This document shows, one piece after another, positions 47,001-59,629 of a DNA stretch of 64,000 bases. The stretch spans positions 6,324,001 through 6,388,000 of the forward strand of contig NC_135202.1 of the NCBI RefSeq assembly GCF_050948175.1, given 5' to 3'. Below the pieces are notes generated by a model, which was given only the letters and a program-made list of their open reading frames with translations, was not told the DNA's origin and searched no databases. This DNA is from Xylocopa sonorina. Its lineage: Eukaryota > Arthropoda > Insecta > Hymenoptera > Apidae. The position numbers and the translations under genes are program-made. How positions within the stretch are numbered: position 1 is the first letter of the stretch; each line of letters starts with the position of its first letter.

Positions 47001-47833
47001 TGGTATGCAGTTCTCGCAGAGTCCACACTTAAAGAACCATGAAAGAATTCATTCTGGTGAACGTCCTTATCAGTGTGAAGTGTGTGAAAAAACATTTGCC
47101 AGACACTCGACCCTTTGGAATCACAGAAGAATTCATACCGGTGAAAAACCTTATAGATGTAATATATGCGGTTCGGCCTTTAATCAAGCTACACATCTAA
47201 AAAATCACGCGAAAGTCCATACTGGTGAAAAACCACACAGGTATCGTAATATTCTGAATAAACTCTTATGTCTTCTCGCTTTTTTCTTTGATAGCATAAG
47301 ATGCTAGAGTAAGGCGTTCAAGGTCTCATACACAGCCTTTAGACACAGAGTTGCAATTGTTCTGGCTCCGTAATGAGACAGCGTAGTTACTCGTGAATCA
47401 AATCTCTATATGTAAGCAACAGCAAAATGACTTTTCAAAAGATCAAGCAAGAGTGACTTTGAGCGGATTACACTGGTGTTTTTTATGACAGTTTAAACAT
47501 CTAATCACTATTGTTTGTTCCTATAGATGTGATATATGTGAGATCGGATTTTCTGATCGTTTTGCATTAAAACGTCATCGTGCAATTCACGAAAAGTATG
47601 GACAGACTGCCCGCAATCAGAATGCAAATAATCCAAGTAACGCACAGCAAGCGAACGCGAGTAATCAACAGCAACAGCAACAGCAGCAGCAGCAGCCTCA
47701 ACAAGCGCAGCAAGGCCAACAGGTTGTCGTAGTGAATGCCGCAACTCCTGTCACCGTTAGCCAAGGACAAGGGCAAGCGGTAATGCTCGAAGAAGTCTAC
47801 AAGTGTCAGGTGACCTTCCCAGAGCCTAAATGA
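44089..47833 (+). CDS. C2H2 zinc-finger protein with polyQ and CxxCxG knuckles
   Basis: Eight exons (44070-44157 with ATG at 44089, 44370-44480, 44576-45209, 45333-45425, 45650-45736, 46688-46846, 46937-47240, 47527-47833) give 587 residues in continuous phase. The N-terminus has a repeated FTQTEQ motif and Gln-rich stretches. Two spaced fingers come first (CDICGLVFGHLSLLNHHKRIH; CDVCGACFALPGELKSHKTNMH). Then comes a Cys-rich linker with CHKCNGTG and CGGCKATG, then six tandem fingers. Four of these are joined by HTGEKP or HSGERP-type linkers, which point to sequence-specific DNA binding. The tail is Gln-rich with ten consecutive glutamines (47666-47695), then EEVYKCQVTFPEPK. Probably a nuclear transcription factor. 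The start is the first in-frame ATG of the first exon; an upstream coding exon is possible because that exon is open 5' of it. Confidence 0.9.
45737..46687. other. Zinc-finger gene intron
   Basis: 951 bases, AT-rich; the plus-strand frame at 46496-46834 is an out-of-frame overlap with the following exon. No other feature seen. Confidence 0.7.
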
Positions 47834-50800
47834 TTCAGCTAGAGAATACCTTTCAGGAGCTGGTAAAGGGGTTAATTTTTTAACCTTTTTAAATGAAACA
47901 AAAAACAAATAACACACAAGATACTAATTAACATTGATACGGTATACGTGCGTACAAACGTATACAAGAAAATATAAAGAAATGTAAAGAGAAACGTGGA
48001 TAACATTCAGGAAGAGGCACGTTTCCAGAGTGACTGGCAGGGCACGCTTCCTGTGCAGATTCTGTAGAAGGATTATTTGGTGGCAGTCGGGTGTATCTTA
48101 AATATAAAACGTATGACAAAATAGGTATGAAAAAAAGCAAAAAAAAAATAAATAAATAAAGAAAAGACTCAGCGATATTTTGCGCTAGTGAGTAATTTTC
48201 ATAGAATCTGACTCGGAAGAGTACGGCTCGTAAAAAATCGAAACACTCCCCCGACTACCGGTAATAGCGAAAATCTTTCTGCGAACGAATACGGAACGAT
48301 ATTAAGGGGAAAGTAATGAAACAAAAAATAATAATAAATCTACTTTATATTTTCTCACTCGGGATAGGCGTTAATTATGTAGAAACACTGAGACATTGGA
48401 TTGAGTAACAATCCTGTTTGTTATGACGATATTGTAGTTACTTCCTTTCATCGTTTTACGAAAGTCGAATTACGAATTAGCTATTTTTTATTTTTCTTTC
48501 TGAATTTTTATGGGTCGCGTACCACCTTGCTCTGAACGAGAATAAAAAAAAGCAAATTGTGACGAAAGTAATTATAATCGAGGTTTCAATAATATGTGAT
48601 AGCTTCGAGTGAATCTTGGCTAGGCACCAAGCGCCAGCAACGTGATCGCTGTAACAGATTGATATGCGTATTATGCGCATTTATCAGTGGCGTATCAATT
48701 CATTTAAATAATAAAGAATAGGTTTATTCCACATGCCTGAACCTCGGCCCTTGTTTGTTATAATTTAAGGAAACGAACGGAAATGTGAATATTTTGTTTT
48801 TTCTACGCATGAGGATATGTCAAAATAATTGAATTATTACAACATACTGAAATAAGAAATTGAACAAAAAATAAGTTAAACGAAGGAATCAAAATTTAGG
48901 AAGGAATCAATTTTACATACATCTTTATGTCTTGAAACGGAAGTCGTGGTATGAAACGATATCGCGATTTGAGCGAGCCCTCTTCCGTCCAGTCATTCGG
49001 GATCACAATAAGAAAACATTGCATTATTGCAATAACAACGACCACGATTAAAGAAAAAAAAAAAAGAAGAAGAAAGGTTACAATGGTAAAAATAATGCCG
49101 CGCGAGAAAGATTTCTATCTCACATACACATACACGGAACTGCAATAAATAATAGTGAAGAATATCGACGGGCAGACTAATCTGTTTTATAATTTTAAGG
49201 CCGTGAACTATAATGGATATCAGTTACTAAAATAGTTGCTAGTTTGTAACGGCAAATTAGCTGGCTAGATTATATCTATACGATATATACATAATTAATT
49301 TTTATATCCCCCACTTGTTAGGAGTAACGGCCAAGACACTGTCGCTGTGAACTCTTAAAATAGCGGTGAAGCAGAATTGGATTCGGTTTTGTAACTTAAA
49401 GAAAAAAGAAAAATAATGTCAGCGATTCCATACAACTCCGACTGGTCGGTAATATGTGGTATCGGCGATATTCAGGATATGCCATTAATGCCATTTTTTA
49501 AGCAAACAAACGCCGTTCCTCAGGCATTTTCGCCAACTGTACCTTTTTCCTGTGATTAATCTTTTTTTTTGTTTCGATTCTTCTCAACTGTTTTGAATTA
49601 GGATTTATACAGTTCCACTGATTTACTTTCGATGCATGAGCTTGAAGGAAATCGAGTTTTTTTCAAATTTGCAAAAACAATTCATTGCCATACAGAAAAA
49701 TGGAAAATCTATACAATCAATTGTTAAAAACTGAAAAAGTTATGTCAACTTGTCATCCAAACTGTTTTTGTATGAGAAAAAATAAATTACTATTATAACA
49801 AATCAATTGTGAAACTAACAGGGACAGACGACAATATGGCTATGGTGATGTCCTAAAATTGTTCTTTTATACAGTGTATAAATTGATTAGTAAAGTATTA
49901 AACGAAGAAACGCCATCAAAACGAATACTTGATCACAAAGTGATCGATCCTTTGTTTAATCGAATCGTTGATTAGTTCGAAAAAATTTTTGCAAAGGAAG
50001 TCTGGGATTGGGGATTATTTTGTTTTTTATCGCTATAACTTGTAAAATAAAGATAATGCTATTACGTTTAATTTACTTTTAATGTGGTCATAATACCTGC
50101 TACAGTATTTTCGATTAGATTAGAAGAACTTTACTCTTCAGTGTTCTCTATACTTTCCTTTGATTGTTAATATTTTTTTATTCACTCTCTTTTTGGGCGC
50201 AAGTTTCAACGCTTTCTATAAACAAAAGAAAAAACTGTGTTTCCGTTTCTCTTTTTCTAAGACTGAGTGGCATAACTTAGTTTACTTAGCACATAATATA
50301 TACATATATTTCGTCTCAGCTTGCCTGTGCAATGATTTTTCTTTAAATTATTGTTCGTAAAAGAATGTAATCATAGACCATCGAATAGTAATCGCTGTAA
50401 GAGTGCTCGATACGCTTGATTCTTCAATTGTTTTTTATAACATCAGCCACTTTAGTCGTATCACTTTCAACGATAGTAAAACGCGTAAAAAGATACTCTG
50501 ATTAGTCAGGGTTTTAATAAATGCAGTTTCTCTCTATTATTTCGCTATGTAACAATATTTTCAAAGGAGAGCAGACTTTGTAAATATATTACTACTTGTA
50601 CGATGTCCCCAGGTCGAAGAGGAGGGCTCTAATCGTTGCGTTTTACGAACCGACTCACTTTCGTTCAATTAAGCCAGTGAAAGCACGAAAAGCAAATACG
50701 TAGGATCCTTAATCTGTCGAATCCCGAAGCGAGAGCTCGAAATTGTACTAGTTTAGATGCAATTCGATATGAACTGCTCAAAATAATTGCAAGAATCGTT

Positions 50801-53800
50801 CATTCGACAGATTTTCTGGTAAGAAATTGTTCAAACTTCAAATAGCAATACTTTATTTCTTTTTCTGACTCTAAACATCCGTTCATTTTTCAGAATCTAG
50901 TTCAGATGATCATGAAAATTGTTTTGAGCAGTTCCGAATTGCAAGAATTGATGGAAATTAGCAAGAGACATTTATAACCGAGAAAAATCTCCGGGCCCTT
51001 TTTTTCGAACGAACTAACGCACTTTTATAATGTTGTACCTACGTTAAATAAGAGACCTACCGCCGTGGAAGATTGATGGGAGGATTGTAAGTAACGAAGT
51101 CTTTAGGTGAATAAGTAATTTTAGGTATCGCGTCGTAAAAATTGCCCAAGGAGATACACGGGGCCCTTTATGAAGCAACTCCACAAATCATAATATTCAA
51201 ATGAACCATTAGTTAGTGCCATTCTCGAATAAACAGTATTTTCTATGCATTCTTTTTAAATTGAATATTTTAATCATTTAGAGAACATCATCCTAGATTT
51301 AACTCTTGTTGAAATTGTACATTTATTGTAGTTTCTTTCACTATGTAGAGTCCAAACGGTGGTTTTGTTGTGAGACCATCTTTTTTGAAACTGTGATATG
51401 ATTCAAACAGATTATCTAAAGACGAAACCACAATCACTCAAAGGATTAGTGAAAGAAAGCCCTAATGAACTTTCTTTATGGTTACGTGGCTCCTGGCAAT
51501 TTTACTACGCCTCTTTAGATAATATTCTGCGGACGAAACGAAAATTCGGAGCTTCCATTTTAATCAAAACGCCTGGAAGCGTCTTCCTGAGCCTCGCGGA
51601 GGTGTGTCCTGACCTATACGATTCTTCAATTGTACATAAACACATGAACTCGATCGTGAATAATTTGAGAAAAGAGTTAAAAATTATTTTCCAGCGTTTC
51701 ATTCGAAAAATGTATCGATCAACTTAGTCATCATCGAATATTTTCTTGGTAATACAAGAATTAAGGGTCGAGGTTTCAGGGTCATTATGTAGCCCAAATT
51801 CTTTGTAATCTTCGAAGCGACGAAAAAATAAATGTATGAAAATTTGTCGACGATAAAAACCATCGAAGACGATCAGTGTCCTTAAAACATTCGACCCTTT
51901 TGTGATCGCGTTTTTTCCGAAGGACTGACGGCTTAATGAATTCGCGCACGCCAATTCACTCAATGATTAATCTTTATCTGGATTCAAAAGTAATGAAATA
52001 AAAATATGTAAAAAAAAAAAAAAAAAATAGAACGGTTCTCCTCGCAACAGTATTTTATAATATAAACGGTAAACAAAGCGGCGTTGGTATCCAGATAAGG
52101 ATTAAACGAATGTATCGAGGCGAATATACGTAAAACAAACTTTGTATAAGTATATATTGTATAAGTCTTGTAACGTGTACAGATTTATTCGTCCGTGCTC
52201 GAAGGAGATATGAAGAGTTTTTTGTACAAAAACTTCTTTACTCGTTAATTATGAACACGCATAGGGGAAAAAACGAATTTTTTGCGTTTCTCTTCCTTTT
52301 TTCCAGTTCGTGTTCGTTTTTTTCTTTCTCTCCTTTTTGATAACAATGTTCGTCGTCTAGCCAAAAGAAAAAGAAGAAAGGTAGGAGAATAGGAAAAAGA
52401 AATAAAGGGGGGGAAACATACGAGTACACGGTATACGGTACTGAGTTATACCGCATTAATGTAGGAACATATTCGTAAAGATTTAAAAGAAAATGAAAAA
52501 AAATGACGAAGAGAGGAGGAAAGAAATCATGAATAGAACTTAGGCATAGCGTGCAATCTTACGGAGTTTCTTAATTAAAAAAAAAGATGTAAGGAAGAAT
52601 AAATGGAAGAAACAACAAGGAAATATGCAGTCCTATCGCGATATAGATTAATTTTTACATGACACCACGTTGTATGGGCAATAATTGCTGATCATACGAA
52701 TTTTTGATAATAAAATACGTTCCTACTAAATTATCTGTTCATTGTCGTATTGTTAAGTCTTCTAAAGCGGGGGCGATTAGAACAGAAAAATGGAAATAGG
52801 ATATCTTTGAAGATATAGATACTGTGGGACAGAAGAAGATGCGAGGGAAGAGTCGGAAACGGCCTCTTTGTAAGATAATAAGGAGACATCCTACTTTGAA
52901 GAGAAAACAAAAAAAAATATAGTACAGAAAACAAGAAAATAAAACGAAGTCTTGTAATTTTCTAAACGCGACCATAAGAAAATGAAAAGGAACATTGGTG
53001 AACACGAATCTAACGACGTGAGACTGTATATTTAATGTAATAATTTATTTTCAGGGTATCTATCGAGATATTTTTTCATTTGCCATTGTAAAAAAATTTT
53101 TGACGATCTACGCACTTTCTAATAAGCTAAACTATAGTAGGAGTGTAAAATTATATATAAAAAAAAAGAAATTGTAAGATGATGAGGAAGAGAGATGAAT
53201 TATTATTTTCGTCCTTTTGACGGAAGACATTAACAATTTATCGGTATTCTCATCGTCGAATATCCGCGAGAATACCGGGAAACGTGTTGTTCCACGAATA
53301 CTGTAAATGATGAACACAAAAATGATCTTGGTATTCTCATCGTCCGCCACATGAGAATGCCGAAGATGGTCTACCCGAAAAATGTAGTTAAAAATGCAAA
53401 AATATTACTTTTATCATGTAATACGTTATAAACGATGCGAATTGTATTCCGCGATGCGCTCTTTTAAAACTAAGTTTCAATCTTTCGTTTTCCTTTGGCT
53501 TCGACTTCCGCGAAGTTTTTTTCGTCCTTTGATCGAGGATAGAAAATATTAACATTTTTGTTTCGAACGATGTCGTTGAGAGGAATAATAAAAAATTGAT
53601 TGTAAAACAAAGTTAAAGAAGAAACATAATGATAAAGTAGCACGCGGTGGTGAAGCCACTGTGAAGAAATTTATAATGTATGCATACATGCATACACGTG
53701 CGCATATATGCGCCAAAAAATCGTTTTGTATGAAAGAACAGTCATAAAGGAAAAAAAGATTGTCACTTTAGATTAGTCTGCTGTCAATATAACTAGGATT

Positions 53801-54200
53801 ATAATTTTGAATGTAACATGTATCATATTGATTATTGCCTAGATAAGGGAACCGTACCGATTAAAAAGTTAGCGCACGATTATATCAGACTTTAGGTATA
53901 ATAATAAATGATGTCCACAGGACATTTTCATTTTTGAAGATTTACGTGAATTTTATTCAGTAGATATTCGTGTACAATATTAGTACACCTAAACTATGTT
54001 GATTTCAATGATCGCTTTTACGAAACTGAAACAAGTTTTGTACATTTTTATCGTTATTAGAAACATTATTTTTATTCAGTTATACAGTATTCTTATATAT
54101 TTTTAAAATTATAATTCTATGCGTTTCAATATATTGAAATTGATTAAAATCGAGGAACTTTCCAAGTACATTAATGTTTATAAGAGAGAAAAGATATTTG
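47834..54200. other. Gene-free AT-rich region, possible long 3' UTR
   Basis: More than 6 kb after the zinc-finger stop with no recognisable exon. The proximal part is presumably its 3' UTR: AATAAA-type signals occur in the A-rich run near 48147-48160 and at about 48705-48712, 50046-50051 and 52710-52715. A TGTAAATA Pumilio-type site is at 50579-50586. The 109-codon plus frame at 51398-51727 has no recognisable features. An A-run lies at about 52011-52027. Confidence 0.4.
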
Positions 54201-54249
54201 AATGTTCGTGGAACACGATGCGCATGCGCATATAGTTCGATGAACGACG

Positions 54250-54477
54250 TGACCTTAGTCAGCGGTCTCGTACAGTGAGTGAATTTAGTCACGCCCATAC
54301 CGCCGTAGTGGAATAAACATGGCGTCCGCGAGTACGTCGAAGTATGTTTAGTGGTCGTGTGTCTAAAATTTGTGAAATGAAACGTTTTTTAACAAGTTAC
54401 CGTCACATCTTGTAATTGTGTCAACATATTTATGAAAATGTTACGGTTAAAGTCCCACTGAGAATTCTACAGGAAAG
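54250..54477 (+). other. Probable non-coding first exon with strong donor
   Basis: The stretch is locally GC-richer and ends at a consensus donor (GGAAAG/GTAAGT; GT at 54478). It contains an 11-codon upstream frame starting ATGGCGTCCGCG at 54319. A second donor-like site (TCGAA/GTATGT) lies within that small frame. The nearest plus-strand coding exon is at 61882, which begins two bases before its ATG, so a 5'-UTR-to-coding splice fits. The left end is a guess. Association with the downstream gene is inference. Confidence 0.45.
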
Positions 54478-55121
54478 GTAAGTCACTTAACAATGTACGT
54501 ATCTTTCGGAATAACATTGCTGTGTTTTGCAAAATCGGTGGAGTAGTTGCTTTAGAAAAGTGATGATTAAACCGGAATTATTAAAAGCAACTAAAAGCCT
54601 TATATTTTTAGTTTATTTATTCCGTTGCGATAACAAATTGTAAATGCTAATGACAACTTTTAAAAGTACAGCATGCGGCATACTAATTCGTTACCACATT
54701 TACGTAAAAAAAGTTAGTACAAAATAATCTCTTAGGTTTATTATATTTGTCTTTCGATTAAAAGAAAGGTTTATAAAATATTGCGCATCTTTCGAAGTAT
54801 CACGTAACATAGCTATGTACTATTTTACTAACATTGTTGTACAGTATACAGCAAAAGTCAGACCATTCGACTTTATTACTTTTTTCAACGTCTATTACAT
54901 TTTATTATGCGGGGACTCGTTTCATAAAATATACAATCACATACTTAAAGCAGAAATTATTACTTTAACTTCTAAATGGAGCATGAAATCTTTAGATGTA
55001 CAATAACAAAATATATGACCTTCAAAGAAATACTTTCCATAAATCAAATAATATTATATTATGTAGACAGTTTATATATTTCCGTAACTTTCTGTTTTTT
55101 TAATGGAAGAGTGAAAATTAA

Positions 55122-58100
55122 TCACTGTACGAATGGATAAACTTGTTCATTCATATCATATGGTTGCACGTGGAGAGTAGGATGGCTAGTAATATGTCTG
55201 TCCTTGTATACACGACACCATACTCGTAGCGTTATGAAATAAACAATTTCCACCAATGACAGGAAGCTAAAGCCCATGAAGAGACCCAATAAACCACCTG
55301 TGCTGGCTATAAAACAATTGCGTGATTGAGATCCTTAAGTTTATTGCAGTCAGACTTGTAGTTGTGTACAAAGTCCTTCTTGGAAATTATTTCAGTGCTT
55401 TGCTGATTTCATTAGGTTTTTTGAACACTATCATTGAAATGTGTTTTAAAAGCTTCTTCATGTAATGGATGCTCAAAAATGTTCAAATTCTTAATTACTT
55501 TGTGTTGTTAATTATAAAATTTATCATTATTATCTATTTAACTCTCTACTACACTAATATGGATTATATCGTACTAAAAAAGAAACAATCCATCAAATTT
55601 ACTTACAAAGAAATTCAGTGAAACCAAACAATTCATTCTTCACGTACTTAGTGAATTGGGATCCAACGAAAAACAAGTGAACCACCGCCATGTTTTCACT
55701 AATGAAGAAAAGTTTTTGAACTGTTATCAATTAATTGTTAGTGAAACCATTAGCATGCCAATTATTGTTAACTCAACGACTATGCAGTGGAATTGAATAT
55801 CATGTATCCTTATATACAAAATTCTTTTAATTGTAAAAGTTTGATATGTCTGCATTTCTCATTTATTCTTTATGTATTTATGCTTGAAATAATTAGAAGT
55901 GGTTCATTATTCTTGAATCTGTTAAATAACAGTCTTGTTATTCAATCTTTAATTCAAAGTTTTCTCTTGCGTGCATCTCAGTATCTGATATATCTGTTTC
56001 AAAATGTTTTTCTCTTTTGTGTTAATACTCCAAACAATAAGAGAAACACATAACAAAAAAGATATCATAAAATTTTCACAATTCAAAATATTTTGAGGAA
56101 AAAGAAAAAAACGTTTTAATAGGCTTGGTTAGCATAACCCAATGCAGTGTTTAAGGTAAAAGTGGCAAAGTGTGTTATATTTTATCGCACAATCGCTGAG
56201 TTAAAGCATAGAAACATTTTCTTTTGTGTTAGAAAGGAAAAACAGAATTACGTGAAATATTTTCGATTCTTTTTCACGTAAGCCCCAGAAACAGACAAAC
56301 TTGGCACCAATTTACTCTGTGAGATTTGCACATTGTAATTAATCTCGTAACATCCTGGATAACAATTGCAGCTGGGTCTGAAAACAGGACACTATTTGTT
56401 TACCAAAAAATTTTTTATTTTTATCAAAAATAGAACGTTCTATATTTCGATTGTAAAATTTTAGTCCAGTAGTCTACTCACGTTTCTGAAAAATTCGAAG
56501 AACTTATGCCGATGTCATCGTCGTAAAGCTTGGCTTCCATTTGCCTACGAGCTTTCGTCGCGCATTCATCATCCTTCTTCTCACAGATAGGTGTATTAGA
56601 GGATTCTGAGAACAAATGACTAAATTTTAGAAGACCAGATGGGAATATTAAGAGATTCAGGGAAACGTGAAAGCTGTTGTACTTCGAAAACATTTCGTAT
56701 TTCATTTTCGATCCTTATGTAAGTATTTTTCTATTGTGCATAACAAGAGTCACATTAATACTGTTTGAAACAGTGAAGCCAAGTCATAAATATGTTTTAT
56801 TATCATTTATATAGTACAACTAATTCTTTACTCAATTTCTTAGAAATGCTGACGATCTTCTTGTTGGATCAAGTTGATCCAACCAGTTCTCATATAATTC
56901 CAAAATGAAATAAGAAGAATTGTAATAGATTTATAATCTTCGAAGTTAAGAAATTGAAAGTGATATTACTGGGCATGTAATATTGAACGCAATCACAGAG
57001 CTTCTGGGTGAAATTTGCCTCACACTCGAGGACACAATTCCTCTGCGTGTACGTTCTGTAATAACGGAGCTTTCTCTCAGTTGTGAAGAAGCACTTCCTC
57101 TTTCTCTGGGGAACGGAAATTATCGACTTGCTTGCGGTCGATATCCGGGGCGCCACGATCACCCTGGTCTCCTCCCCCGGGGTCACCGTGAACGCGAAGT
57201 CTGCAATCTTCGGCGTCTCCACTGGATTATGCAGCAGCATCTGCAAAATCGTGCTTATATCTTAACACTAAATCCGATAATAATTTTATTCGCATCGAAA
57301 GTTTAATCTAAGTTCTTACAACTATCGATCGAATGAAATAATTTTTTTACAATTCTTTAATTCACGCTTATATCGTTGGAATTAGTCAGATTGATTTAAT
57401 TGGATTTTGGTTAAGTTTTTAGATACAGAGAGTTAACTGAAACGATAGTTTCGTATCTGGTGTTCATATTTTAATACATTACTCAGTCTCTAAATTGGAG
57501 GAAATTAAATTGAAGTTATGGGATTAATCGTACCTTGAAACCAACGCTGGCAGAAGACGAACAGTAGTATTCCTCGATATCTGCATCGAGAACAAGGGTC
57601 AGACCATAAAATTGTCCAGCGCCGTAAGGTCTCCATGGTATGGAATCAGGTGGTACATTTTCGTTGTATCCGGTTTCGGGATTCCAGTCGATACTGTTGA
57701 ATGGAAATGTGATGTTGAGGTCGGCCCAGTCTCGCCTGGAATTACCACACACCGGATTGAAAACAAAAAATTAATTAAATTATGCAAAAGAAAGGTAAAT
57801 GTTTAATCTTAGCCCTGGTTTAAACATACGAACGTTGTTATCTCTAGATTTTACTCACGGATTGTAAAACAGGTATTTTCTGTGAACAGAATTAAAGTTG
57901 CAACACATTCCCTCGTCCGTCATGGATGGATTAAATATCTTCTCGCAGTCAGTGATGTTGCCATGCCATTTGCATAAATGTAGCATTTCTGTGCAGGATT
58001 GTGACACCTTTTGAAAGATAATTAACGGTATATAGACCCTTTTGCGATGTTTTATGTGAACATTGATAAATGGATATGTAAAGTACTTCTTTGAGGAGAG

Positions 58101-59629
58101 GGGGGTACATATGACAAGGTAAACATGTTTAAAGAATATTTTGTTGAATATGATTGACTGTACTGCTGGCACAGCATACACATAAGCCATGTGCATATTT
58201 TATAGCTTGTTACGTACATGGATCATAAAATGCATCATGCTATCCCAAGTTATTGCGCTCTCGTCCACATCATAGGTTGTCGTGCTATTTTCAATATTGC
58301 ACACATCCTCCAATAACAGCTTCTTTTTCGCGTTTTTTCTATCCTTGAACAGTTTACTATAATAAATATTTCAATCACGTTTCCGGTGATAAATTATTAG
58401 TATGAACAGTTTTATTTTCAGAAAAGCTTATGTTAGTGTCTTTTATGAATGTTTAATAATCGCACTAGAATGTTTTACCCAGCATTTATACGAATTGCTT
58501 CACTTTTTTTCGCGTTGTTCATGTTACAAATAGTAACTGAAGGGAACGGAAACTGATCCAAAGCCACTGATTCCGGGCTGAGAGAGATAATGATGGGCGT
58601 TGAGACCCACTTTTGATAGAGGTACCAAATGTAATAAGCAGCTGTTAGAACTGCTAGGGAGAAGGATATTATCCAGAAGACTCTGTGGATATATTCAATT
58701 TTCAGCTATTATTTGAATAAGAAATAACAGATTGAATAAGCGTTTGGTACTTTTTTCAATAGTTTCAAATTTTTGTATCAAGTCAATAAAAGAAGAAGAT
58801 TAGGTTTCCAAACTTCTATACTTAAATGCAAATTGCAGACATTTATAATTACCTTTCAACAATCGATAGGTTCGAATCTCCAATATAACGCAAACCATGG
58901 AGGGAACTGTTTGCACAGTATTGCTCCAGAGCAGTCCTAATGTCTGAGTTCTTCAAACAGTGTTGACTTTCACTTTTACTGAAATATTCAATAGAAATAT
59001 TTTTTTCTTCTATTTAATTTTAAAAATATGTTACAGTCTGTTACCGTATCGCTTTGTCGTCGTCGTGATCATAATGTTGCGTGAGAGCACTTTCTTTCTT
59101 GAATAACGACTTATTGTTGTATCTAGACCTCAACGATGCGTCCTTCGATCGATACATTATCTTCCCAACATTTCAATTGGCATGCAAGAAAGAATTTTTA
59201 AGGAATTATTCATGGTATAATTATTTCTATTTAATAGACTGTTTGATTATATATAAAAGATTTATTAATTTTAATGTTTCCACAGCGTTTATAATATTGG
59301 AAAACTTACAATTTTAACAAATTTAATCCAATTGATAATTGAAATGCAATCACCTTGAAGGAAGCTGGCCTAACTTTGAAATTATCTCGAGTGGCGTATC
59401 CCTCCAATCGTAGGGGCTGCTTATACGGATTCTGTAGATGCAAGGTGTTGATGGAATAAGGTAGATTGGGATCGTGACTCCTCAGGTAATTCAATGTCGT
59501 TCTGTCGGTGGTTCTATAAGTAGTTTCGATCGGCACTACCTCGTTCTCGTCCTCTGATTTCGAATACTCTCGATAGTAGAGCTTAATCGGCATTGCATCC
59601 ATGTTCTGGATCATCTGATCGTCATGCAT
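55122..59629 (-). CDS. Pickpocket-type DEG/ENaC sodium channel
   Basis: Twelve exons (59354-59629, 59045-59160, 58853-58978, 58479-58682, 58218-58356, 57859-58007, 57534-57735, 56970-57240, 56482-56605, 56252-56377, 55607-55698, 55122-55306) form one phase-consistent 669-residue frame. It is an amiloride-sensitive-type cation channel subunit in the plasma membrane. The N-terminal cytoplasmic part is long (about 130 residues) and leads to CANSSLHGLRYIGD. TM1 is around VFWIISFSLAVLTAAYYIW, followed by the family motif FPFPSVTICNMNNA. The extracellular domain is Cys-rich (CTEMLHLCKW; MTDEGMCCNFN; RNCVLECEANF; CNCYPGCYEINYN). Before TM2 comes NMAVVHLFF. TM2 carries TGGLLGLFMGFSFLSLVE with the G-x-S-type selectivity segment. 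The ATG sits one base after an acceptor, so an upstream exon exists. Which ppk paralogue it is was not decided. Confidence 0.93.

Noticed and set aside
51398..51727. 109-codon plus-strand frame in the 48-54 kb desert
   Set aside because: No family features; isolated single frame with an overlapping antisense frame. Left as unexplained rather than called a gene.
58853..58900. tRNA-like T-arm sequence GGTTCGAATC
   Set aside because: It lies within a DEG/ENaC coding exon (the SNLSIVE region read on the minus strand), and no cloverleaf can be built around it.
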